DNA of 7,231 bases from Actinomycetota bacterium (GTDB lineage Bacteria; Actinomycetota; Humimicrobiia; Humimicrobiales; Humimicrobiaceae), in the NCBI GenBank assembly GCA_014360385.1, contig JACIXO010000065.1, positions 1 through 7,231 on the forward strand, written 5' to 3'. How positions within the stretch are numbered: the stretch's first letter is position 1; the number at the start of each line of letters is the position of its first letter. Positions 1 through 4,839 of this stretch are shown in pieces. The notes below the pieces were generated by a model. That model was not told where the DNA came from. It made no database searches and was given only the letters and a program-made list of their open reading frames with translations. Both the position numbers and the translations under genes were made by a program.

Positions 1-33
1 GTCATCGTCAAGGATCAGGGAGATCCTTTTCAT
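1..33 (-). CDS. 5' end of an unidentified gene running off the left edge
   Basis: Read on the minus strand, an ATG at 33-31 opens a frame MKRISLILDDD that continues past the window edge. It is preceded by a textbook Shine-Dalgarno (GAGGAGG, 7 bases before the ATG), and the stop TGA of the frame upstream overlaps the ATG as ATGA, the usual sign of translational coupling. Eleven residues are too few to name it. The start resembles both ribbon-helix-helix DNA-binding proteins and receiver domains. It lies in the G+C-rich end segment, which differs in composition from everything to its right. The gene-start signals are seen directly; that a real gene follows is inference. Confidence 0.4.
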   Translation of the reverse strand, partial: MKRISLILDDD

Positions 34-165
34 GCCGCTTCCTCCTCGACCATCAGGCGCGAGTACTTGACCGTAATATCACGCGGGAGAGGGCGATCAC
101 GCGGGATAGGGCGCGGAGGGGAACGGAGAACATCCACATTGCGACATGCCGAAGAGCCTTCCAAA
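31..165 (-). pseudogene. 3' remnant of a G+C-rich minus-strand frame
   Basis: A minus-strand frame ends with the peptide ITVKYSRLMVEEEAA and a TGA at 33-31 overlapping the next ATG. Within the G+C-rich segment it reads with plausible G+C-rich codons and holds a duplicated hexapeptide (RPIPRD, RPLPRD) produced by an 18-base tandem repeat. To the right of about 165 the same frame runs into AT-rich DNA antisense to gpgS, where its peptide becomes an unconvincing hydrophobic string. The likeliest reading is the tail of a foreign gene joined to gpgS at about 140-180, by recombination or by an assembly chimera. The product is not recognised and the right boundary is approximate. Confidence 0.3.
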
Positions 166-1116
166 CAGTTCAGTATAGAGGAGCTTATTAAAATAAAGAA
201 TAAGAAGAACCTTACTGTAAGTCTGTGTTTTCCAACCTTAAACGAAGCCCAAACTATTGGAAACATACTGAAGATAACCAGGGAAGAGTTATATGAGCCA
301 GGACTTGTTGATGAGGTAGTGGTGATAGATTCTGGCTCTCTGGATAATACACCTGAGATAGTAAGGGAAATAGGCTTTGAGGTCTATCAGCATAAAGAAA
401 TACTTGGGAAATATGGAAGTTACCAGGGCAAAGGTGAAGCCCTGTGGAAGAGTCTATTTGTATTAAAGGGAGACATTATAGTATGGTGTGATTCAGATAT
501 TAAGAATTTTAGTTCAAGATTTGTTTATGGTGTTTTAGGTCCACTCATTACAGACGAGGAATTATATTTTGTTAAAGCCTTTTATAGGAGGCCTTTAAAG
601 ATTGATAGTTCATATATGAAAGGTGAAGGAGGAAGAGTAACTGAAATACTTGTAAGGCCAATACTGAACTTATTTTACCCTGAACTTAGCAAGTTGTTTC
701 AGCCGTTATCTGGTGAATATGCAGGTCGAAGAGAAGTACTGGAGCAGATTCCCTTTTTTACTGGTTATGGTGTAGAAATAGGAATGTTAATTGAAATATA
801 TGAGAGATTTGGGCTGGAAAGAATAGCTCAGGTCAATGTTAAAAGAAGGGTTCATAGAAATCAGCCTCTTTCCTCGCTGTCGAGAATGTCTTTTGGTATA
901 ATGCAGGCAATTTTGAAGAAATTAGAGTACTATGGTAAGTTGCAGATTAATGAAAGATTAAATAAAATATACAGCCAAATAGATTATATAGACAATGAGT
1001 ATGTTATTGTGCCTGTAAAAATAGAGGAGAAAGAGCGCCCACCCATATCGACTATAAAAGAATATATGTTGAGGAAGAATAAAAGCCTCGCCTTGGAAGA
1101 TGGCAAGATAGTTTAA
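67..1116 (+). CDS. gpgS: Glucosyl-3-phosphoglycerate synthase (GT81 family)
   Basis: This cytoplasmic glycosyltransferase transfers glucose from an NDP-glucose donor to 3-phosphoglycerate, the first step of glucosylglycerate synthesis. Numbering from the TTG at 67, it shows the nucleotide-binding start PTLNE (56-60), IDSGS (87-91), GKGEALWKSL (121-130), the metal-binding DSD (142-144), the acceptor-side QPLSGEYAGRR (212-222), GYGVEIG (233-239) and VHRNQPL with the metal-ligand His (about 263). These are the conserved blocks of characterised GpgS proteins, and the length is normal for the family. The start is uncertain. The frame is open to the left edge, TTG 67 has no Shine-Dalgarno, and residues 1 to about 30 come from G+C-rich DNA and are Arg/Gly-rich and unlike the family. 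Homology-like sequence begins near KQFSIEELI (about residue 33). The natural N-terminus is therefore probably lost or replaced. It is followed 113 bases later by the phosphatase gene. Confidence 0.9.
   Translation: MTVISRGRGRSRGIGRGGERRTSTLRHAEEPSKQFSIEELIKIKNKKNLTVSLCFPTLNEAQTIGNILKITREELYEPGLVDEVVVIDSGSLDNTPEIVREIGFEVYQHKEILGKYGSYQGKGEALWKSLFVLKGDIIVWCDSDIKNFSSRFVYGVLGPLITDEELYFVKAFYRRPLKIDSSYMKGEGGRVTEILVRPILNLFYPELSKLFQPLSGEYAGRREVLEQIPFFTGYGVEIGMLIEIYERFGLERIAQVNVKRRVHRNQPLSSLSRMSFGIMQAILKKLEYYGKLQINERLNKIYSQIDYIDNEYVIVPVKIEEKERPPISTIKEYMLRKNKSLALEDGKIV
78..113. repeat. 18-bp tandem duplication
   Basis: The unit ATCACGCGGGAGAGGGCG at 78-95 is followed directly by ATCACGCGGGATAGGGCG at 96-113, with one mismatch. 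It is a multiple of three and so keeps both overlapping frames open. It lies in the G+C-rich end segment. Confidence 0.9.
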
Positions 1117-1153
1117 ATCAGTTAGTGGGTAGCTTATGAATTTGGAGATTAAT

Positions 1154-1221
1154 CTTAATCTATATGAAGTCTTAATCTATATAAAGTCTATTTATAAAGT
1201 TTTATAAGAGTTTATAAAGGT
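1154..1221. repeat. Degenerating AT-rich tandem repeat before the phosphatase gene
   Basis: CTTAATCTATATGAAGT (1154-1170) is followed at once by CTTAATCTATATAAAGT (1171-1187), 17-base copies with one mismatch. Shorter decayed units follow: CTATTTATAAAGT (1188-1200), TTTATAAGAGT (1201-1211) and TTATAAAGGT (1212-1221). The last unit supplies the AAAGG that serves as ribosome-binding site for the ATG at 1230. No strong promoter was recognised in this gap. Confidence 0.8.
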
Positions 1222-1229
1222 TTGAAAAT

Positions 1230-2132
1230 ATGTCCTCAAAGGTTAAAGAGCTTAAGGAAGTTGGAAAAGTAAAAAAACTTAGCGATTACAAAGAAGAAAT
1301 CAAAAAAAGTCTCAAAGAATTAAAAGTAATCTATAGCGATCTTGATGGTACACTTCTTAATCAGAAGGGCTGTCTTATAAAGGATGAGAATGATTGTTTA
1401 TATTTAGAAAGTATTGAGGAGCTAGTCGAAATTTTAAAAAGAGGTTGGGATGTTGTTCTTGTATCAGGAAGAAATAGGACTCAGCTAAAATATAATGCGC
1501 AGCTTATAGGTGTAAATAACTATATTGCTGAACTTGGGTGTGAGTTAGTCTACAATTTGGGTGAAAAAATTTACCAGACTTTCGATACCCAGAACGTGGA
1601 CTATGATTTAGGGTATGGAGGGAAAGACCTGGCAACAGTAGTAAAACTTTTAAAAGAAAGTTTTCCTGATAGACTGGAGTATAACCCGGAGTGGAGCAAA
1701 TATAGAAGTTGGACAGTACTACTTTTTGGAGATATTGATCTTGATCTTGCGAATGAGAAGCTAAGAGAAAACGGGTTTGACAATTTGATTCTGGTAGACA
1801 ATGGTCTTACCTCATTGGTAAAGTTAGATATTGGAGTTAACAGGCTTCATATTTATAATTTAATTCCTGAGGGTGTGGATAAATCTAGTGCAATAAGACT
1901 TGATAAGAAATTAAGAAGACTTGAAACTGAAAATTGTATAGCACTTGGCGACTCTTTAGAAGATTTAAAAATGGCAAAAGAAGTTAAGTTCTTCTTTCTC
2001 ATGAGAAATGCTTTCGATTTCGAAGGTGGCAAAAAGATTCTAGAAGAGTTACAGAATTATGATAATGTATTTGTTACAGAGGGAAGAATGAATAGAGGAT
2101 GGACTGAGGTTATGAGATTTGTAAGAAGCTAA
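1230..2132 (+). CDS. HAD-IIB phosphatase, probable glucosyl-3-phosphoglycerate phosphatase
   Basis: This is a haloacid dehalogenase-superfamily phosphatase of the mannosyl/glucosyl-3-phosphoglycerate phosphatase type. Visible motifs are motif I DLDGTLLN (residues 37-44, nucleophile D37 and acid/base D39), motif II VSGRNRTQ (78-85, S79), the motif III lysine in EGVDKSSAIRLD (K218) and motif IV GDSLEDL (240-246, D241 and D245). The roughly 110-residue insert between motifs II and III is the C2-type cap that places it in subclass IIB. At 300 residues it is slightly longer than usual because of a Lys/Glu-rich N-terminal stretch of about 30 residues ahead of the catalytic core. The ATG at 1230 has AAAGG 9 bases upstream, a modest ribosome-binding site. 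Its place between gpgS and another glycosyltransferase suggests it dephosphorylates glucosyl-3-phosphoglycerate, or a diglycosyl version of it (GpgP or MggB role). The exact substrate cannot be read from the motifs, so no gene symbol is given. Confidence 0.85.
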   Translation: MSSKVKELKEVGKVKKLSDYKEEIKKSLKELKVIYSDLDGTLLNQKGCLIKDENDCLYLESIEELVEILKRGWDVVLVSGRNRTQLKYNAQLIGVNNYIAELGCELVYNLGEKIYQTFDTQNVDYDLGYGGKDLATVVKLLKESFPDRLEYNPEWSKYRSWTVLLFGDIDLDLANEKLRENGFDNLILVDNGLTSLVKLDIGVNRLHIYNLIPEGVDKSSAIRLDKKLRRLETENCIALGDSLEDLKMAKEVKFFFLMRNAFDFEGGKKILEELQNYDNVFVTEGRMNRGWTEVMRFVRS

Positions 2133-2166
2133 TCTACAAGTTAATCTACAAAGTTAATCTAATGAG
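2130..2166. repeat. Three-copy tandem repeat starting at the phosphatase stop codon
   Basis: TAATCTACAAGT (2130-2141), TAATCTACAAAGT (2142-2154) and TAATCTAATGAG (2155-2166) are adjacent. The first copy begins with the TAA stop of the phosphatase gene, so each later copy also begins with TAA. The TAATCT core is shared with the repeat at 1154-1187. Confidence 0.75.
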
Positions 2167-2265
2167 ACTACTGTTTAATTATTTTACTTATATTTTTCTG
2201 CACACTTACTTGTTTAAATTATAAAACAGGAATTGTTATTAATAAAAGTTTATCATCTTATTCTA

Positions 2266-2272
2266 AGAGGAG
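2266..2272 (+). promoter_or_regulatory. Strong ribosome-binding site fixing the start at 2278
   Basis: AGAGGAG ends 5 bases before the ATG at 2278. The upstream TTG at 2233 in the same frame has no comparable site at proper spacing, and the 15 residues it would add look like translated leader. This decides the start of the following glycosyltransferase. Confidence 0.8.
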
Positions 2273-2277
2273 TCATT

Positions 2278-3618
2278 ATGCAAATAAAGTCCAGTATCGT
2301 TGAGGCAGTTGAATCTGAGTATGATAAAGATAAAACCTCTGAAGTGCTGGATGATAGTGTAATAGAGGTAATAAAGGAGTTAAAAGATGTTGATATTGTA
2401 GTGGGTATCCCAAGTTTCAATAATGAGGCTACAATCAGTAAAGTTGTAACGAGTTTCGGGGAGGGGCTTAAAAAATACTATCCTGACTTTAAGTGCATTA
2501 TTGTAAATGCGGATGGACAATCCATGGATAGGACTGTGGAAATGGTAGAGAAAGCACAGGTTCCCAGAGGGGTAAGGAAAATAACAACTTACTATAAAGG
2601 CCCAAGAGGAAAGGGCAGTGCCTTAAGAACGATATTCGAGATAGCAAGAAGACTGGAAGCCAAAGTTTGTGTGGTTTCAGACGCTGATACAAGAAGTATA
2701 ACTCCTGAGTGGACTTATGCCCTGGTTAATCCAGTTTTATGCTTGGGATATGGATATGTTACCCCCTACTATAGTAGGGATAAGCATGATGCTACTATAA
2801 CAAATGCACTTGTTTACCCAACTATTAGAGCTCTTTATGGCCTCAGAATTCGTCAGCCAATAGGGGGAGATTTTGCTTTTTCAAATGGGGTGCTTCAGGT
2901 TTTAACCAGGAAGATTTATTGGGAGAAGTATCCTTACATTTCCAAGTTTGGGGTGGACGTATGGATGACTACTACTGCGATGAATGAGGGCTTTAGAGTA
3001 TGCCAGACAGTTTTGGGCTCAAAAGTTCATGATGTCAAAGATCCGGGCAAGGATTTGTCCCCGATGTTCATGCAGGTTGTAGGGACAATGTTTGACTTAA
3101 TGAAATACTACGAATTTAGGTGGCGAAACGTTATAGGTAGTATTCAAAGTTATATATTTGGGAAATTCAAATTTACTGAGGTTGAGAGAATATCTGTTAA
3201 CTTTGATGAGCTTATTCAAAAATTCTCTACAGGGTATGAGAAGTACAAAAATGTGTGGAAGGCTATGTTTGATAAAGATACATACCTCGAGTTTAGAAAA
3301 GCTATTAATTCATACCCCTTAGAGGAGTTAGTTATATCTGTTGAGCTCTGGGCAAAAATTGTTTATGAGTTTGCCTGTGCGTATAATTTTGTAAGGCCTG
3401 AAGAGAAAGAACTTGTATTGCAGTCTATGATTCCATTCTATTTTATAAGAACTGCCTCTTTTATCAAAGAAGCTATGTTATTTAGTGATGAAATAGCTGA
3501 TGCGGTGGTTGAAGGAAATGCCGGAGTTTTCGAGCGTTTGAAGGATTATCTTGTGAGTAGGTGGGACTGCTACAAAAAAAAGGGAGAACTTTTTAGCTTT
3601 GCGGACAAAGTCTTGTAA
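2278..3618 (+). CDS. GT-A glycosyltransferase, candidate second glycosyltransferase of the solute pathway
   Basis: This 446-residue nucleotide-sugar-dependent glycosyltransferase lacks a signal peptide or membrane segment and should be cytoplasmic. From ATG 2278 it shows GIPSFNNE (43-50), NADG (77-80), RGKGSALR (110-117), the metal-binding DAD (135-137), TPYYSRDKHDATITN (162-176), RQPIGGDF (192-199) and a late HD (251-252). The DAD, the GY.-PYY segment, the QP-GG block and a helical C-terminal region resemble mannosylglycerate synthase (GT78) and related GTs in general layout. The last 160 or so residues are predicted mostly helical and carry no motif I can name. It follows the phosphatase gene by 145 bases on the same strand. 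It could add a second sugar, for example mannose, to glucosyl-3-phosphoglycerate (an MggA-like role) or make a different glycoconjugate. The fold is well supported; donor and acceptor are inference. Confidence 0.8.
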   Translation: MQIKSSIVEAVESEYDKDKTSEVLDDSVIEVIKELKDVDIVVGIPSFNNEATISKVVTSFGEGLKKYYPDFKCIIVNADGQSMDRTVEMVEKAQVPRGVRKITTYYKGPRGKGSALRTIFEIARRLEAKVCVVSDADTRSITPEWTYALVNPVLCLGYGYVTPYYSRDKHDATITNALVYPTIRALYGLRIRQPIGGDFAFSNGVLQVLTRKIYWEKYPYISKFGVDVWMTTTAMNEGFRVCQTVLGSKVHDVKDPGKDLSPMFMQVVGTMFDLMKYYEFRWRNVIGSIQSYIFGKFKFTEVERISVNFDELIQKFSTGYEKYKNVWKAMFDKDTYLEFRKAINSYPLEELVISVELWAKIVYEFACAYNFVRPEEKELVLQSMIPFYFIRTASFIKEAMLFSDEIADAVVEGNAGVFERLKDYLVSRWDCYKKKGELFSFADKVL

Positions 3619-3722
3619 GCTTGGAATGATATACTTCTTTAAGCTGCCTATATAAGCTACTCTCATTCTAATCAGATGTAAAAATATTTTATATTTATGT
3701 ATCGTGTGAGCTCTTTGGCTAT

Positions 3723-3757
3723 TGCATTAATGTCTAATTAGCCGGGCTAATAATGCA
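3723..3757. repeat. Nested inverted repeats downstream of the glycosyltransferase
   Basis: Outer arms TGCATTA (3723-3729) and TAATGCA (3751-3757) enclose inner arms ATTAGC (3737-3742) and GCTAAT (3745-3750). The two stems would stack as one hairpin with a bulge on the left side. No T-run follows, so a Rho-independent terminator is not supported. It could be an operator or an RNA structure at the end of the solute-gene transcript. Confidence 0.5.
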
Positions 3758-3779
3758 TATACGTGTAATAATAGGTGGT

Positions 3780-3790
3780 AGCACAGTGCT
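3780..3790. promoter_or_regulatory. Small palindrome abutting the tRNA promoter
   Basis: AGCACAGTGCT is a perfect 5-base inverted repeat around one central base. It ends one base before the -35 element at 3792. The position suits a regulator site, but the repeat is short and could be chance. Confidence 0.3.
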
Positions 3791-3791
3791 G

Positions 3792-3820
3792 TTGACATAA
3801 AAAATTTACTATAGTAAACT
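3792..3820 (+). promoter_or_regulatory. Sigma70-type promoter of the tRNA operon
   Basis: A perfect -35 TTGACA (3792-3797) is separated by exactly 17 bases from a -10 like TAAACT (3815-3820). Transcription would start near 3827, about 86 bases before tRNA-Lys. A perfect 14-base palindrome TTTACTATAGTAAA (3805-3818) covers the spacer and most of the -10. Ignoring one mismatched pair, it extends to 3801-3822. Such overlap would allow repression by a dimeric regulator; that use is inference. Confidence 0.7.
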
Positions 3821-3912
3821 TTCGTTTGCTAATAAGTCAGAGCAGACAAGTGCGAGTATAGTAACGCAAGGTGGCAGTTTAATAAGTATAATAAGCTATT
3901 AAGAATTTCTAT

Positions 3913-3988
3913 GGGCCGTTAGCTCAGTTGGTAGAGCACCGGACTTTTAATCCGGGTGTCGAAGGTTCGATTCCTTCACGGCTCACCA
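3913..3988 (+). tRNA. tRNA-Lys (anticodon TTT)
   Basis: The acceptor arm GGGCCGT (3913-3919) pairs with ACGGCTC before discriminator A and encoded CCA. The D arm AGCTCAGTTGGTAGAGC and the T loop GGTTCGATTCC are canonical. The anticodon loop CTTTTAA carries TTT at 3946-3948. It is the first gene of the tRNA cluster. Confidence 0.97.
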
Positions 3989-4042
3989 GGATTTAATGCC
4001 TTAGGTGTTTTAGATGCCCTTTTTAAAATTTTGATGAGTTCT

Positions 4043-4117
4043 GCCCTCGTCGTCTAGGGGTTAGGACACAGCCCTTTCAAGGCTGCAACGGGGATTCGAA
4101 TTCCCCCGAGGGCACCA
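4043..4117 (+). tRNA. tRNA-Glu (anticodon TTC)
   Basis: The acceptor arm GCCCTCG (4043-4049) pairs perfectly with CGAGGGC (4107-4113), followed by A and CCA. The D region GTCTAGGGGTTAGGACA is typical of tRNA-Glu. The anticodon loop CTTTCAA gives TTC at 4076-4078. It lies 54 bases after tRNA-Lys. Confidence 0.97.
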
Positions 4118-4124
4118 GAATTGT

Positions 4125-4200
4125 GGGCGATTAGCTCAGCTGGGAGAGCACCTGCCTTACAAGCAGGGGGTCGTAGGTTCAACTCCTGCATCGCCCACCA
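4125..4200 (+). tRNA. tRNA-Val (anticodon TAC)
   Basis: The acceptor arm GGGCGAT (4125-4131) pairs perfectly with ATCGCCC, then A and CCA. The anticodon stem CCTGC/GCAGG holds the loop CTTACAA, with TAC at 4158-4160. It begins 7 bases after tRNA-Glu, so both are surely processed from one transcript. Confidence 0.97.
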
Positions 4201-4207
4201 GTAGTGC

Positions 4208-4284
4208 GGAGCTGTCGTCTAGTGGTTTAGGACACGTGCCTGTCACGCACGAGGTCGCGGGTTCGAATCCCGTCAGCTCCGCCA
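4208..4284 (+). tRNA. tRNA-Asp (anticodon GTC)
   Basis: The acceptor arm GGAGCTG (4208-4214) pairs perfectly with CAGCTCC (4274-4280), then discriminator G and CCA. The anticodon stem CGTGC/GCACG holds the loop CTGTCAC, with GTC at 4242-4244. The discriminator G is the expected identity element of bacterial tRNA-Asp. It lies 7 bases after tRNA-Val. Confidence 0.97.
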
Positions 4285-4371
4285 TGTGACATTGTCAAAA
4301 TTCATATAAGTTGATTGTTGAATATCCAGTGTGTTTATCCTGTGTAGCATAGCTTCTAATAGGTTTTTGGT

Positions 4372-4447
4372 GGCGAGATAGCTCAGTTGGTAGAGCAGTG
4401 GACTGAAAATCCATGTGTCCGCAGTTCGATTCTGCGTCTCGCCACCA
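4372..4447 (+). tRNA. tRNA-Phe (anticodon GAA)
   Basis: The acceptor arm GGCGAGA (4372-4378) pairs perfectly with TCTCGCC (4437-4443), then A and CCA. The anticodon loop CTGAAAA gives GAA at 4405-4407. It sits 87 bases after tRNA-Asp, the widest spacing in the cluster, but no separate promoter was recognised in that gap. Confidence 0.97.
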
Positions 4448-4473
4448 TTTTTTTCTTGTAGCTTTTTCTACTT
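4437..4473 (+). terminator. Probable end of the tRNA operon transcript
   Basis: Seven T residues (4448-4454) follow the CCA of tRNA-Phe directly, and a small hairpin GTAG/CTAC around CTTTTT (4458-4471) follows within a T-rich stretch. The tRNA-Phe acceptor and T arms next to the T-run could act as the terminator stem. The hairpin alone is weak. Confidence 0.4.
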
Positions 4474-4520
4474 ATATTTTCTATTAATATTTTTTACTCA
4501 TAATTTTATTTATAACTATA

Positions 4521-4559
4521 GTGACAAATGTCACCATTATTTATGGTATTATTTATAAT
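4521..4559 (+). promoter_or_regulatory. Candidate activator-dependent promoter with CRP/FNR-like site
   Basis: GTGACAAATGTCAC (4521-4534) has perfect 6-base arms and fits the GTGA-N6-TCAC core recognised by many CRP/FNR-family regulators. A perfect TATAAT lies at 4554-4559 with no good -35 hexamer at normal spacing. The palindrome is centred roughly 40 bases before the expected start of transcription, where class II activators of this family bind. Transcripts would reach the kinase after a leader of about 270 bases. ATTATTTAT also occurs twice (4536-4544, 4548-4556) in direct orientation 12 bases apart. Confidence 0.4.
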
Positions 4560-4718
4560 TAATTTCCGTTATTTTCTTAGTTTCCCTTATTTTCTCTTCT
4601 CTCTTCTCTATTATTTGATCTTAGATTAATCTCTAATTTTCTAAAGTTGCCTTTATATGATTTTTGGGGTTCATATCATTTATTTTTTATTTGCTGGATT
4701 TCGAGGTTAACTTTTTAG

Positions 4719-4737
4719 AAATATTCTTATAGAATAT
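4719..4737. repeat. Perfect 8-base-arm inverted repeat upstream of the kinase
   Basis: AATATTCT-TAT-AGAATATT is a perfect inverted repeat about 100 bases before the kinase start. It could be a dimer operator or a weak RNA hairpin. It consists almost wholly of A and T, in AT-rich DNA. Confidence 0.5.
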
Positions 4738-4839
4738 TATTACCTTACTATTCTTTTTACATTATTTCGTTACTTGTGTTACCTTATGCAAGCAATTTAA
4801 AGGTTAAGGAAGAATTCCCAGAAAGTCAGGGGTAAAATT

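Larger units (their letters stand above)
4448..4839. other. 392-base non-coding region between tRNA-Phe and the sensor kinase
   Basis: No convincing gene was found on either strand. The region contains the tRNA terminator candidate, a CRP/FNR-like palindrome with a perfect TATAAT downstream (4521-4559), a pyrimidine-only tract (4591-4609), the palindrome AGATTAATCT (4623-4632), an 8-base-arm inverted repeat (4719-4737) and two copies of TTACCTTA (4740-4747 and 4779-4786). It probably serves as a long, regulated leader of the two-component genes. Confidence 0.6.

Noticed and set aside
1146..2166. CRISPR array suggested by repeated TAATCT-type units
   Set aside because: Units are 10-17 bases, directly adjacent without spacers and degenerate, so they are simple tandem repeats.
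2233..2277. TTG start 45 bases upstream for the second glycosyltransferase
   Set aside because: No ribosome-binding site at suitable spacing, and it would place the strong AGAGGAG site inside the coding region; ATG 2278 is clearly better.
3709..3719. boxA-like GCTCTTTG as an antitermination signal for the tRNA operon
   Set aside because: It lies about 80 bases upstream of the recognised promoter and would be outside the tRNA transcript.
3764..3785. T-box-like string GGTGGTAGCAC upstream of the tRNA promoter
   Set aside because: It differs from the T-box consensus, lies before the promoter and so would not be in the transcript, and there is no specifier stem or aminoacyl-tRNA synthetase gene downstream.
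4285..4371. Separate promoter for tRNA-Phe (TTGTCA at 4292, TATAAG at 4305)
   Set aside because: The two hexamers are only 7 bases apart, and no other pair has acceptable spacing.
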